DNA of 47,974 nucleotides. It comes from Alicyclobacillaceae bacterium I2511 (GTDB lineage: Bacteria; Bacillota; Bacilli; Alicyclobacillales; Alicyclobacillaceae). Of the stretch, positions 7,194-16,278 are shown in pieces. The notes under the pieces were generated by a model. The model was not told the DNA's origin and did no database searches. It saw nothing but the letters and a program-made list of their open reading frames with translations. Positions within the stretch are counted from its first letter, which is position 1, and each line of letters starts with the position of its first letter. The stretch spans positions 1 to 47,974 of the forward strand of contig QXHL01000022.1 of NCBI GenBank assembly GCA_003584005.1, given 5' to 3'. Position numbers and translations under genes: made by a program.

Positions 7194-7688
7194 ATGGAAA
7201 AAGAGAAAAAGTTGGAGATACTTCGCTTGCTACAGGAGAATGCGCGTCGCTCTCCAGCAATGATTGCCAGCATGCTGGGTGTGGAAGAAGCTGTGGTTTT
7301 GCAAGTAATGGATGAATTTGAGCGGGACAGGGTGATTGTACGTTACTCCGCCATGGTGAATTGGGACAAAGTGGATGAACGTCGGGTGACGGCAGTGATT
7401 GACGTGAAGGTTACGCCGCAAAGGGACGTAGGCTTTGACGCCATTGCACAGCGTATTTACCGTTTCCCGGAAGTGTCTTCCGTCTTTTTGATGTCTGGAG
7501 CCTATGATCTTCAGGTGGTGGTGGTGGGAAATCACATCCGCGAGGTGGCCCAGTTTGTGTCAGAAAAACTGTCCACTTTGGAACACGTAAACTCCACCAC
7601 GACACACTTCCTTTTGAAACGATACAAGTGGGATGGTGTCATTTTCGATGACGGAGAACAGGACCAACGGTTGGTGATTACGCCGTGA
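7194..7688 (+). CDS. alaR: Lrp/AsnC-family regulator, AlaR-like
   Basis: A 164-residue protein with an N-terminal winged HTH (about 1-55; KLEILRLLQENAR...MIASMLGVEE) and a C-terminal RAM/ACT-like ligand domain (VTAVIDVKV, FPEVSSVFLMSGAYDLQVVV). It overlaps the downstream aminotransferase gene by 4 nt (GTGA). This pair matches B. subtilis yugG-yugH, now alaR-alaT, where AlaR activates the alanine transaminase gene. The start at 7194 follows TGAGGG and places the HTH at the N-terminus. It is divergent from pheA. Confidence 0.8.
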   Translation: MEKEKKLEILRLLQENARRSPAMIASMLGVEEAVVLQVMDEFERDRVIVRYSAMVNWDKVDERRVTAVIDVKVTPQRDVGFDAIAQRIYRFPEVSSVFLMSGAYDLQVVVVGNHIREVAQFVSEKLSTLEHVNSTTTHFLLKRYKWDGVIFDDGEQDQRLVITP

Positions 7689-8848
7689 AGCAACTTAAAT
7701 CGCGTTTGTCTCCTGTTGTGGAGAACTTGCCGCCGTCTGGAATTCGTCGTTTTTTTGATTTAGCCAGCGAAATGAAAGACGTCATTTCGTTGGGGGTGGG
7801 TGAGCCGGATTTTGTGACACCTTGGCACATCCGCGATGCCAGCTTTGATGCTTTGTCAAGGGGATTTACCAGCTACACATCAAATCGCGGGATGTCGCAA
7901 CTATTAGAAGCGATTGCTGATTATTTGATGGGATATAATTTACACTATGATCCGGACCGCGAACTGTTGGTCACTGTGGGGGGCAGCGAGGCGATTGATT
8001 TGGCGTTGCGAGCCATGCTCAGCCCAGGGGATGAGGTGCTCATCCCAGAACCGGCCTACGTGTCCTACCGCCCCTGTGCGGCTTTAGCTGGCGGCGTGCC
8101 GGTGGCTGTGCCCACACGATGGGAGGCCCAGTTTCGGGTATCCACAACCGACCTTGAAAGTCAGCTGACCGCTCGCAGCAAGGTATTGGTGATGTGTTAT
8201 CCTAACAACCCCACAGGGGCCGTGTTGAGTGAAACGGATTTACAGGAATTGGCCACCTTTTGCGTGCAAAACGACCTACTGGTTATTTCGGACGAAATTT
8301 ATGCGGAGTTGAGTTACGGGGGCAAGCACCACAGCATTGCGGAGCAACCAGGGATGCGGGACAGAACCGTTGTTGTCAGTGGCATGTCGAAGGCGTTTGC
8401 CATGACAGGTTGGAGAATTGGTTACGCTGCGGGGCCAGAGGACATCCTATCAGCAATGCTGAAAATTCACCAGTACGCCATTTTGTGTGCTCCGGTGATG
8501 GGGCAAATGGCGGCCATCGAGGCGTTGCAGCATGGCGAACGAGAAAAGCAGCGCATGGTGGAGGAGTATGACCGAAGACGGCGATTGATGGTGGAGGGCC
8601 TACGCAGTGTGGGGTTATCCTGTCATGAGCCACAGGGGGCATTTTATGCCTTTCCAGACATTCGCAGCACGGGTTTCACGGCTGAGGCGTTTGCGGAGGA
8701 ATTACTCCGACAGCAGCGCGTGGCTGTGGTGCCAGGCACTGCCTTTGGCGAGGCAGGCGAGGGGTTTGTGCGGTGCTCGTATGCCACCTCGGCAGACCAA
8801 ATTGAACAGGCCATCCAGAGAATGGGACATTTTTTGACGGAACTATAA
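7685..8848 (+). CDS. alaT: PLP-dependent class I aminotransferase, AlaT-like alanine transaminase
   Basis: A 387-residue fold-type I aminotransferase. Visible marks are SGIRRFFDLASE, ISLGVGEPDF, TSYTSNRG, YPNNPTGA, SDEIYAEL, the PLP lysine Lys236 in SGMSKAFAMTGWRIGY, and the late FVRCSYATS segment containing the carboxylate-binding Arg. The N-terminus and RFFDLASEM...VISLGVGEPDFVTPW closely follow B. subtilis YugH/AlaT. It should move the amino group of glutamate to pyruvate, but aromatic or aspartate specificity cannot be excluded, and pheA is next door. The GTG start overlaps the alaR stop, so the two are translationally coupled. Confidence 0.88.
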   Translation: MKQLKSRLSPVVENLPPSGIRRFFDLASEMKDVISLGVGEPDFVTPWHIRDASFDALSRGFTSYTSNRGMSQLLEAIADYLMGYNLHYDPDRELLVTVGGSEAIDLALRAMLSPGDEVLIPEPAYVSYRPCAALAGGVPVAVPTRWEAQFRVSTTDLESQLTARSKVLVMCYPNNPTGAVLSETDLQELATFCVQNDLLVISDEIYAELSYGGKHHSIAEQPGMRDRTVVVSGMSKAFAMTGWRIGYAAGPEDILSAMLKIHQYAILCAPVMGQMAAIEALQHGEREKQRMVEEYDRRRRLMVEGLRSVGLSCHEPQGAFYAFPDIRSTGFTAEAFAEELLRQQRVAVVPGTAFGEAGEGFVRCSYATSADQIEQAIQRMGHFLTEL

Positions 8849-8907
8849 GCAGTGTCTGGTCGGGCAGCCCGTTCTCTGAGATTAACTAAGGGAGGCCGTG
8901 GCTGTCC

Positions 8908-10572
8908 ATGCAGGCACACAATTCAGCGGGGAACTCTTCACCCGCCATTAGTAGGCAGGCTTACCTACAGCTTGTCATCATTATTCTTGGAGTGTTCATG
9001 GCAATTTTAGACACCAGTGTGGTGACGGTGGCGATTCCCGTCATGGAACATGACTTGGCGGCCACAACAAACCAGATTCAGTGGGTCTTGACGGGCTATA
9101 TGCTGGCAATTGGGATTCTGGTTCCCATCTCGGGATGGATGACGGAGAAGGTCGGCCCCAAACGTTTGTTTTTGATTTCCTTGGCAATTTTCACGGTGGG
9201 TTCAGCCTTGTCAGGGGCGGCCTGGAGTTTAGGAAGTTTGATTGTGTTTCGAATTCTGCAGGCCATTGGCGGTGGGTTCATGATGCCCGTATCCATGGCC
9301 ATGATTTTCCGCCTGTTTCCACCCGAAAAACGGGGTTTTGTGATGGGATTGCTGGGAATTGCGATGATGGCAGCGCCGGCCTTTGGGCCGGCGCTCAGCG
9401 GCTATTTTGTGGAATACGCCAGCTGGCGTTTAATTTTTTATGTGAACGTGCCCATCGGCCTCTTGGCGGTTCCCTTGGGCATGATGTGGATGAAAGAGTT
9501 GCCCCACCATGTGAGCGGCAAGCTAGACGTTTGGGGGTTTTCTTTTTCCACCGTGGGTTTTTTCAGCCTGCTCTATGGCTTTAATGAGGTTCCCAGTAGC
9601 GGCTGGCACTCTGCTGAGGTGGTTGGACTGTTAACCCTTGGCAGCGTAAGCTTGCTACTTCTGGTGATTACCGAATTGAATGTAGAAAACCCTGTGATAC
9701 AGTTGCGGGTGTTGAAAAACTACATGTTCAGCATGAGCTTGGTTATTACCTCCATCATTAATGTGGCCCTGTTTGCTGGGCTCTTCCTGTTGCCGCTGTA
9801 TTTGCAGGATATTCGTGGCTACACGGCCCTGCGCACAGGCTTGTTCATGACACCGGCGGCGCTACTTTCAGCTTTGATGATGCCCATCAGCGGGCGCCTA
9901 ATGGACCGTATTGGAGCTCGCCCCCTGGGGATTGTGGGGCTGTTAATTGTTGCCTATGGGACTTTCGGATTTGCACATCTGACCCTGTACAGTCGCTCTG
10001 CAGACATCCAGTGGTTGTATATTTTGCGCAGTGTAGGCATGGGGATGACCATGATGCCCATTATGACAGCGGGGATGAATACGGTGTCCCAGGTGTGGGT
10101 GAGTCAGGGAACGGCAATGACCAACACGGTCCGCCAGGTGGCATCATCGCTGGGCACGGCCCTGCTGACAAGCTATATGACGACACAAAGCAATCTTTAT
10201 CAGGCAACTTTAAACTGGCAGGTGACCCCCCTGTCGGCCACCGCTGATTGGTTGCAAAAAACGGCCCTGTCCCTACAGGGTCAGTACGGGATGAGTGCAG
10301 CAGCCGCAAAACAGGAGGCGACTACGCTATTGATGGGGTTGCTTGGCAAAGAAGGGTTTGTCGCTGGCTTGAATGACACATTCTACGTTTCCTTTATTTT
10401 AGCGGCGATTGCTTGGGTGCTGGTGTTGTTTTACGCCAGCGCCAAGGAGCGCGCCGCGCGCCGAGGGAACCAAGCGTTACGCGAAGCTGGGGGCAACCGT
10501 AAAATTCCTGTGGCGGCCAGTGAACGGGAAGTGCAAAGTTTGCCTATACCACCTCGTTTGCGCACAGAGTGA
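8908..10572 (+). CDS. DHA2-family (EmrB/QacA) 14-TM MFS exporter
   Basis: A 554-residue major facilitator with about 14 membrane segments. LDTSVVTVAIPVM in TM1 is the acidic D1-type motif of DHA2 exporters, GWMTEKVGPKRLF is motif A, and GIAMMAAPAFGPALSGYF is the antiporter motif C. It is expected to export drugs or other amphiphiles in exchange for protons. The ribosome-binding site GGAGG lies 12 bp before the ATG. It is co-directional with alaRT, 59 bp downstream, possibly in the same transcript. The last codons (LRTE-stop) fall inside the first copy of a short direct repeat. Confidence 0.9.
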   Translation: MQAHNSAGNSSPAISRQAYLQLVIIILGVFMAILDTSVVTVAIPVMEHDLAATTNQIQWVLTGYMLAIGILVPISGWMTEKVGPKRLFLISLAIFTVGSALSGAAWSLGSLIVFRILQAIGGGFMMPVSMAMIFRLFPPEKRGFVMGLLGIAMMAAPAFGPALSGYFVEYASWRLIFYVNVPIGLLAVPLGMMWMKELPHHVSGKLDVWGFSFSTVGFFSLLYGFNEVPSSGWHSAEVVGLLTLGSVSLLLLVITELNVENPVIQLRVLKNYMFSMSLVITSIINVALFAGLFLLPLYLQDIRGYTALRTGLFMTPAALLSALMMPISGRLMDRIGARPLGIVGLLIVAYGTFGFAHLTLYSRSADIQWLYILRSVGMGMTMMPIMTAGMNTVSQVWVSQGTAMTNTVRQVASSLGTALLTSYMTTQSNLYQATLNWQVTPLSATADWLQKTALSLQGQYGMSAAAAKQEATTLLMGLLGKEGFVAGLNDTFYVSFILAAIAWVLVLFYASAKERAARRGNQALREAGGNRKIPVAASEREVQSLPIPPRLRTE

Positions 10573-10630
10573 GGCCTACATCACCCCGTTTGCGCACAGA
10601 GTGGGCCTGCACACAACTGCGCACAGAGTG
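10559..10630 (+). repeat. Three copies of a 13-bp direct repeat at the exporter stop codon
   Basis: TGCGCACAGAGTG occurs at 10559-10571, 10591-10603 and 10618-10630. The first copy contains most of the MFS stop codon. The rest of 10573-10823 holds only a weak promoter-like TTGACT...TATAGG (10653-10679, 15-bp spacer). Confidence 0.7.
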
Positions 10631-10823
10631 TGTCTGTGTGAAGCCACATGCCTTGACTAAAAGGGCAGAATTCTATAGGGTTAAGACGGGAATTTGCGGG
10701 ATTGGGTGGGGACGTTTGTGACACTGCCCGCAGGCAATTTTAAGCGTGTCCAGTAGGAGTCCGCGGTCTTCTAAGAAAGGGCTGAGGACTCCGCGTTGGC
10801 CGTGCGGAACAGGTGAAGCTGGA

Positions 10824-11819
10824 TTGAAAATTGCAGTTCTAATACCTTGCTACAACGAGGAACACACGATTGAGAAGGTTGTGCGGGATTTCCAGCGGGA
10901 ACTCCCAGAAGCAGATATTTATGTGTATGACAATAATTCCACAGACCGTACTCTGGCCCTGGCTCGGGGCTGTGGGGCGGTTGTTCGACGGGAGACCCGC
11001 CAAGGGAAAGGCAATGTGGTGCGCTCCATGTTCCACGACATTGATGCGGACTTCTATGTCTTGGTGGATGGGGATGACACCTATCCGGCAGACTATGTTC
11101 ACTTCTTAATTGCCCCTGTCACCGAGGGAATGGCCGACATGGTGGTGGGGGACCGGCACTCCAACGGGTCTTACGAGGTGGAAAACAAGCGTCCCTTCCA
11201 TGACTTGGGTAATCAACTGGTTAAGGGTCTCATTAACCGATTGTTTCACGCTAGTTTGTGTGACATCATGTCCGGCTACCGAGTCTTCAACCGGGACTTC
11301 GTGAAAAACACCCCCATTCACAGTGCAGGATTTGAAGTGGAGACCGAGATGACCCTGCATGCCCTGGACAAGCGTTTTCGCATTGTGGAGATACCCATTG
11401 AATATCGGGATAGACCGGAGGGAAGCTTTTCGAAACTAAACACGGTTGGCGACGGCATGCGGGTGCTGAGAACCATTTTTTGGATTTTCAAAGACTTTAA
11501 GCCGCTGGCCTTTTTCGGGGCTTTGTTTCTGATCTTTTTTATCTGCGGTTGGTGGGTGGGTGTGCCGGTGATTTTTGAGTTTTTAGCCACGCATGCCATT
11601 CGACGTATTCCATCTGCAATTCTGGCCGTGGGGCTGATGTTGCTGTCCAGTGTATTTTTAACTTCCGGACTTATTTTGGACACCATTGTCAAACATCAGA
11701 ACGACCTGTACCAGGTGTTATTTAACCGTTCTAGTGGGGTGCCACAGGGGGCTCAAGTGGCACAAGTGGAGGGCAGAGGGGAACCGGCGGCCCAGGGACG
11801 TCGGGGGGTGTCGCGGTGA
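10824..11819 (+). CDS. GT2 polyprenyl-phosphate glycosyltransferase
   Basis: A 331-residue GT-A glycosyltransferase of family 2, DPM1/GtrB-like. The start reads LKIAVLIPCYNEE and is followed by DNNSTDRT, a DGDDTYP metal/nucleotide motif and a C-terminal pair of membrane helices (about 230-300). It probably loads a sugar from a nucleotide donor onto undecaprenyl phosphate at the inner face of the membrane. The TTG at 10824 lies 8 bp after AGGTG; the longer frame to 10746 adds a basic stretch without family resemblance. It overlaps the next gene by 4 nt (GTGA), marking a translationally coupled operon with the flippase subunit and GT39-like enzyme. Confidence 0.85.
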   Translation: MKIAVLIPCYNEEHTIEKVVRDFQRELPEADIYVYDNNSTDRTLALARGCGAVVRRETRQGKGNVVRSMFHDIDADFYVLVDGDDTYPADYVHFLIAPVTEGMADMVVGDRHSNGSYEVENKRPFHDLGNQLVKGLINRLFHASLCDIMSGYRVFNRDFVKNTPIHSAGFEVETEMTLHALDKRFRIVEIPIEYRDRPEGSFSKLNTVGDGMRVLRTIFWIFKDFKPLAFFGALFLIFFICGWWVGVPVIFEFLATHAIRRIPSAILAVGLMLLSSVFLTSGLILDTIVKHQNDLYQVLFNRSSGVPQGAQVAQVEGRGEPAAQGRRGVSR

Positions 11820-12157
11820 ATTACATTCTAATTGGAATCAATATTGTGTTGCTGGTGGCGGGCCAAACTCTGTGGAAAATTGGGATTGTCGGGAAATCCC
11901 TGCACGGCATCAAGGGTGCCGTCTTGGCGCTATTTTCTCCCTGGGTGATGGCGGGAATTGTGTTGTACGTGATTGCCACGGTGGTGTGGATTTACCTTTT
12001 GTCAAAATTGCCGCTCAGCCTACTGTATCCACTGCAGAGTTTGGCGTATGTGGCTGCGGTGGTGGTGGCCATTTTTATTTTTAAGGAGCAGGTTTCCGTC
12101 ACACGCTGGATTGGTGTTTTGGTGATTCTCTTGGGGGCGGCCCTGGTGGTGAAATGA
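11816..12157 (+). CDS. Small four-TM EamA/DMT protein, ArnE/ArnF-like flippase subunit
   Basis: A 113-residue protein of four hydrophobic segments with the DMT C-terminal signature LLYPLQSLAYV...FKEQVSVTRWIGVLVILLG cut to half the size of full EamA transporters. ArnE/ArnF dimers move undecaprenyl-phosphate-linked aminoarabinose across the inner membrane. Its place between a GT2 and a GT39-like gene suggests the same job for another sugar. The GTG start overlaps the GT2 stop. An SMR-type drug exporter is the alternative, less likely from context. Confidence 0.75.
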   Translation: MNYILIGINIVLLVAGQTLWKIGIVGKSLHGIKGAVLALFSPWVMAGIVLYVIATVVWIYLLSKLPLSLLYPLQSLAYVAAVVVAIFIFKEQVSVTRWIGVLVILLGAALVVK

Positions 12158-12178
12158 GCACAGAACGAACGAGGTGAG

Positions 12179-13510
12179 ATGGGGTTGGACAAGCACACAG
12201 ACATTTTCGCACAGCCGCAAACGGTTGATTTTGCTGGGTCGGACAGCCCTGTGTGGCGACAGTGGGAGCGCTGGGAGATAGGTGGGGTGCTCGCCTTGGC
12301 GTTGGCGGTTCGCTGGTTGACCATTGCACACTATGGCCTGGGATTAAATCTGCACAGTGATGACCAGGGATACATGAACAGTGCCTTACATTTTTTGCAA
12401 AACGGTATGATTACCTATTATAAAGGGAACCTGCCTACCATGCATATGATGCCTGGGATGACTTTTTGGCTGGCGGGCTTGTTTTGGCTGTTTGGGACTG
12501 GACCTTGGGGGCTGTTGTTAGCGAAGTATGTGACAGCAGTGGTCGGGGTTTTGGGTGTTTTCGGGGTTTATCTGTTGGCCCGCCGAATTTTTGGACATGT
12601 TGCAGGTCTTGTGGGAGCCTTGCTGGCTGCCATGTATCCGCCCGGAATTTTGACCGACACGTTATTTCTCACGGAAACTCCGTTTCTGGCCAGCTTTGCT
12701 TTTTTGCTTTACTTTTCTCACCGACTTGCTCACCGACACGACTGGCCGGACTTTTTTGGTGCCCTAATTTGTTATATCATCGCCCTCTTTTTTCGTCCTA
12801 CGGTGGCTTTGTATCCAGTGGTGCTGTTGTTTTATTTCCTTTGGAAACGTCATAGTACTGTGCGCTTATGGAAACAGGCTGGTGTGGGTGCGCTGATTGT
12901 TTTGGCGGTGATGACCCCCTGGTGGGTGCGCAATTACCACGATTTTCATCACTTCGTTCCACTTGATGACGGTTCTGGAAATCCCTTGTTGCTGGGCACT
13001 TACCAAGGGGTGGGATATCCGGATCAACTCACTTTTCAGCAAACCCTCAAACAGATTGCCATCGACTACCCAGTGGTTGGAAAAGACCCCGCAGCACATG
13101 AGGAACAGTGGATGAACTTGCAGCAAAAGGTTGCCGAGCAGCGCATGGGTCAGTGGTGGAAAAACAACAAAATGAGCTTTCTGTACAGTTATTTGGTGCT
13201 TAAGCCGTTGACCCTGTGGCAAGACCCATTTTACTGGATTCCCATCTTGCGTATTCCCCAGTCTGTAGTTCGATGGATGCAGTGGAAACTGGTAATCCTG
13301 GGTGGGTTGGGTTACCTTGTGACGTTGGTTTGGCAACCCCGTTCCCGCCAGGACACCGTGTGGATACTGGCCACCTTTGTTTACTATACTGTTTTGTATG
13401 CCGCCTATTTCTGCTTTGGCCGCTACAGTGAACCCTTAATGCCCCTAGTGATGACCGGGATTGGCGCGGGTGGGGTAACTTTGTGGCAGCGGTTACGCAG
13501 ACTCCTGTAG
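12179..13510 (+). CDS. GT39/ArnT-like polyprenyl-phosphate glycosyltransferase
   Basis: A 443-residue multi-pass GT-C enzyme. After a cytoplasmic N-terminus the first extracellular loop has the acidic catalytic motif SDDQGYMNSALHFL, then many membrane segments (GLLLAKYVTAVVG, LVGALLAAMYPP, LTETPF) and an outside C-terminal loop region. It should transfer the flipped lipid-linked sugar to an acceptor outside the membrane; the acceptor (protein, teichoic acid or lipid) is unknown. The ATG at 12179 is only 2 bp from its GAGGTG; a TTG two codons later (12185) has better spacing and may be the real start. Third gene of the cassette. Confidence 0.8.
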   Translation: MGLDKHTDIFAQPQTVDFAGSDSPVWRQWERWEIGGVLALALAVRWLTIAHYGLGLNLHSDDQGYMNSALHFLQNGMITYYKGNLPTMHMMPGMTFWLAGLFWLFGTGPWGLLLAKYVTAVVGVLGVFGVYLLARRIFGHVAGLVGALLAAMYPPGILTDTLFLTETPFLASFAFLLYFSHRLAHRHDWPDFFGALICYIIALFFRPTVALYPVVLLFYFLWKRHSTVRLWKQAGVGALIVLAVMTPWWVRNYHDFHHFVPLDDGSGNPLLLGTYQGVGYPDQLTFQQTLKQIAIDYPVVGKDPAAHEEQWMNLQQKVAEQRMGQWWKNNKMSFLYSYLVLKPLTLWQDPFYWIPILRIPQSVVRWMQWKLVILGGLGYLVTLVWQPRSRQDTVWILATFVYYTVLYAAYFCFGRYSEPLMPLVMTGIGAGGVTLWQRLRRLL

Positions 13511-13560
13511 AAATTTTAAGTACATGTCCGGAACGTGCCCGGAAAGGGCTCAGGGCCGAT

Positions 13561-14175
13561 TCACGAAACCCAGCGCAGTTGCCGATTTGGGTAGTACAGG
13601 TTCAAAATTTGCAAAAAGGTGTGACCCACACTGGCCAGGTATTGGGACCCCCACTGGGACATGAAAGTGGATCCCACAAACACCCAATTGGGTCCGTCAT
13701 GCCAGCCAGACCTGTAATCCAGGGGGAGAATTTCACCACTGGGGGGGACATAAGCCATGTTCCAAACGGCTTGCACTGCGGCGTCTGTCTGCGGCGTGCC
13801 GGACAAGTCTTTGAAGTACTGGTAGTTGGTTGTGTTGTCTACATCGTATGTGAACCCTTGATGGGTCACGGGGTGCAGAGTATTGTACCAAGCAAACATT
13901 TTGGCGGCTAGGGCACCCGCTTCCAGTGCTTGAGGATTCCAATCGGGCATCCATTCATTGGGCAACACATCAGAACAGTACTCTTGGAACCCCACGGTTT
14001 GCACCCACAGAATGGGCCCCCACGGGTTGTTGAAGGCACGGATGGCAACGCGCACCACTGTCGGTTGTGGGGTGTTATAGATGGTCTGCAAGGGCTGCGC
14101 TTTCACCGGACTGGCAGACCAGGCCAGTGCTATCAGGCAAATCAATAGACTCAGAGCGGGAACCATACGGCGCAC
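13561..14175 (-). CDS. Secreted SpoIID/LytB-domain protein
   Basis: A 204-residue protein with a Sec signal peptide (MRRMVPALSLLICLIALAW, probable cleavage after VKA). The rest is a compact SpoIID fold: VQTVGFQEYCSDVLPNEW, with the Glu of the NEW segment at the SpoIID catalytic position, then QALEAGALAAKMFAWY and the C-terminal MSQWGSQYLASVGHTF...YYP. SpoIID cuts glycan strands denuded of peptides during engulfment. This version lacks the usual membrane anchor and is short, so an enzyme acting on vegetative wall or in the spore coat is possible. The GTG start follows GGAGGGGG. It is second in a two-gene operon. Confidence 0.72.
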   Translation of the reverse strand: MRRMVPALSLLICLIALAWSASPVKAQPLQTIYNTPQPTVVRVAIRAFNNPWGPILWVQTVGFQEYCSDVLPNEWMPDWNPQALEAGALAAKMFAWYNTLHPVTHQGFTYDVDNTTNYQYFKDLSGTPQTDAAVQAVWNMAYVPPSGEILPLDYRSGWHDGPNWVFVGSTFMSQWGSQYLASVGHTFLQILNLYYPNRQLRWVS

Positions 14176-14222
14176 GGCTACCCCCTCCTTTCACAGGCTT
14201 GGATGATTTCACGAAACTCCGC

Positions 14223-14828
14223 TCACGGCCGCGGTGCTGTGTTGTTTGCAGGGACCCGCATCGGCAGGTCACTGACCGACTGGCGGGCAATGCCCAGTTG
14301 TGCAGCGTAATAGTCCAGCATGTCTGCCACAAGAATGTGGTGCAGGTTGCCCAGTGTGGCCTGTGGTTCGTTACGTTGTCCCAGGACAAATGGGGTTAAT
14401 GTGACAGGTGCCACGCTGGACTGGCCCAGGGGAACCTCAAATACCACCGTTTCGTTGTATCCCTTGGCAAAAACTAAGGCCGTGGTCGTTCCCAAGGGTC
14501 GAGTCATTGACAGGCGTGGGTCGGCGTGATAGGTGAGGTGTGTCACCCATTGCCCTTGGGGGTTGGTATCCCCTGATTGAATAATTTTCCCGTTTTCGCC
14601 CACTAGAATGACTTTCGCCTTTGCCACGTGCTTGCCAGTTGGGTCGCCCACGCGAACCACCAGTGTGCCATGGTAAGAGGGTGTGTTTAGGGTGGATGAA
14701 AGCTCTGCAGGACCGTTTTGGGACGTCGTTTGTGCGGCACACACTTCACCTGTCGTCCCAGACAAAACAAGCATTCCTCCAAGCCCAATATTTGCACATA
14801 GGATGAATAAATCACGCCATTTCGTCAC
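14223..14828 (-). CDS. Secreted protein with a carboxypeptidase-regulatory-like domain
   Basis: A 201-residue exported protein. The N-terminus has a signal peptide (FILCANIGLGGMLVLSG, cleavage near VCA). Residues 50-145 look like a beta-sandwich of the CarboxypepD-regulatory type: GTLVVRVGDPTGKHVAKAKV, a Gly/Asn turn and TNPQGQWVTHL. The C-terminal part (about 160-190) looks helical (LHHILVADMLDYYAAQLGIA). It is probably an extracellular binding partner for the SpoIID-domain protein 47 bp downstream in the same operon. GTG start after GAGGTGA. No precise family recognised. Confidence 0.6.
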   Translation of the reverse strand: MTKWRDLFILCANIGLGGMLVLSGTTGEVCAAQTTSQNGPAELSSTLNTPSYHGTLVVRVGDPTGKHVAKAKVILVGENGKIIQSGDTNPQGQWVTHLTYHADPRLSMTRPLGTTTALVFAKGYNETVVFEVPLGQSSVAPVTLTPFVLGQRNEPQATLGNLHHILVADMLDYYAAQLGIARQSVSDLPMRVPANNTAPRP

Positions 14829-15097
14829 AACACATCACCTCAAACAGGCTTAATAAGGATTGCACAGGAGTATTTCACGGAGATTACTGGAACATCACAG
14901 TGTGTTCTGGAACATGCCGTATGTTTCCCTAGGTAGCGGAAAAAATACATCCTTAAATTTATTAAGATTTTAGGGTTGTAATCTTTGTAGTGAAAAAAGC
15001 GTTGTCTGTGACTGTTGTCACCTTTAGGGCCTTGCAACCGTCTTTTTGAGAAACAAACAAAAGCCTGTCACAGGGTAGACGGAAAGGGGGAGTCTTT

Positions 15098-16243
15098 ATG
15101 GAACAGTCAGACAGTCGGAGCAAAAAGGTGTTGTTGTGGATTGGCGCTGTGGGCGCACTGGTAGGGTTGACTGGGTGTAGCGCCGTTGGCAGTGTGTCCC
15201 CCACACCGAACGGGGGCAATACGACGGCCACGCAAGCAGAAAATTTGTCCAACGGTGTGGGGGTGGGGACGACCAGCGTGGGGAATGGAGTGGGAAATCA
15301 GGCTCCTGGCGGAGGGACCAAGGACAGTATCGGGGGTGCTAGTGGTTCTGAGGGTGTCGCTGGCGCTGGTGGTGCTGGTGGTGCGGTCAACAACAACACA
15401 GGCACGACAACTGGGGCCACCTCGGTTGCAAACGGAATAGGGCCGAGCAATTTGGTGGGGACGGGGGGTGGAGCAGTCAAGACTGGACCTAGCCAGGCTG
15501 GATATGGCCAGACTGGAGCAGACGAGGGGGCTGGCCAGGCGCAGAACAGTTTTCCAGCCATTGTTCAAATGGCCATGGGGCATGTGGCGAACACCTTGCG
15601 CAACTCGGGGGTTGCTCCCACCGTTCAGCCCTGGGATGCAGACGGATCGAATCAAGTATTCTACCAGACCTGGCAAACACTGCAGGGTCCAATTCGTAAC
15701 TACTCGGTACTGTTTTCATCCCCGACACATCGCTTGGGCGGATTTTCTGTCAGTCGTTATAATTCCATAGGAACAGCAACGGAGGATTTTCGTGGCCAAT
15801 CCGGGTTCCCTAAATCACTGCCCGGCGCCACCACTACGGTGCAGTTAGCTACGGGATTGTCCGGACAGGCGCACGTGCTTCAGGCACAGGGGGACAATGC
15901 CAAGGAAATTTCGTTTGGTGCGGTCACCTGGCAAGAAGGCAGGTGGTTACTGATTGTCTCGGAAAATGGGGGCACCACTCTCCCCATGGGGACAGTGAAT
16001 CAGGTGATTGCCTATTTGTCCCAACACTTCATGCCTGTGCCGCAGACACAAGGGGCCATCGTGGTCCAATTGCAGCCAGGGCTGACTGCCACTGGACAGC
16101 CAGATTTGACACACCCGAGTTTGCAAATGTATGTGACCTGGCAATTGGACAACCGTTTATTGCAGGTACAAACCTACACGCACTGCCAAAATCCGGTGGA
16201 TACAGCTTTGGCCATGGCCATTTCTATGCGTCCATACGTGTAA
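15098..16243 (+). CDS. Gly/Asn/Thr-rich lipoprotein of unknown function
   Basis: A 381-residue exported lipoprotein. LVGLTGC is a lipobox, with Cys27 as the acylation site. Residues 30-150 are low-complexity Gly/Asn/Thr/Ala sequence, presumably a flexible spacer through the wall. Residues about 150-381 form an ordered domain (SFPAIVQMAMGHVANTL, WQEGRWLLIVSENG, MYVTWQLDNRLLQVQTYTH) that I do not recognise. The AAAGGGGGAG site is well placed. It converges with the Gln-rich surface protein; the stop codons are 35 bp apart. The upstream region 14829-15097 separates it from the divergent SpoIID operon and holds a small inverted repeat GTGAC-TGTT-GTCAC (15009-15022). Confidence 0.7.
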   Translation: MEQSDSRSKKVLLWIGAVGALVGLTGCSAVGSVSPTPNGGNTTATQAENLSNGVGVGTTSVGNGVGNQAPGGGTKDSIGGASGSEGVAGAGGAGGAVNNNTGTTTGATSVANGIGPSNLVGTGGGAVKTGPSQAGYGQTGADEGAGQAQNSFPAIVQMAMGHVANTLRNSGVAPTVQPWDADGSNQVFYQTWQTLQGPIRNYSVLFSSPTHRLGGFSVSRYNSIGTATEDFRGQSGFPKSLPGATTTVQLATGLSGQAHVLQAQGDNAKEISFGAVTWQEGRWLLIVSENGGTTLPMGTVNQVIAYLSQHFMPVPQTQGAIVVQLQPGLTATGQPDLTHPSLQMYVTWQLDNRLLQVQTYTHCQNPVDTALAMAISMRPYV

Positions 16244-16278
16244 TTTTCAGTTCACCGTATCGTTCACTTAGATATTGA

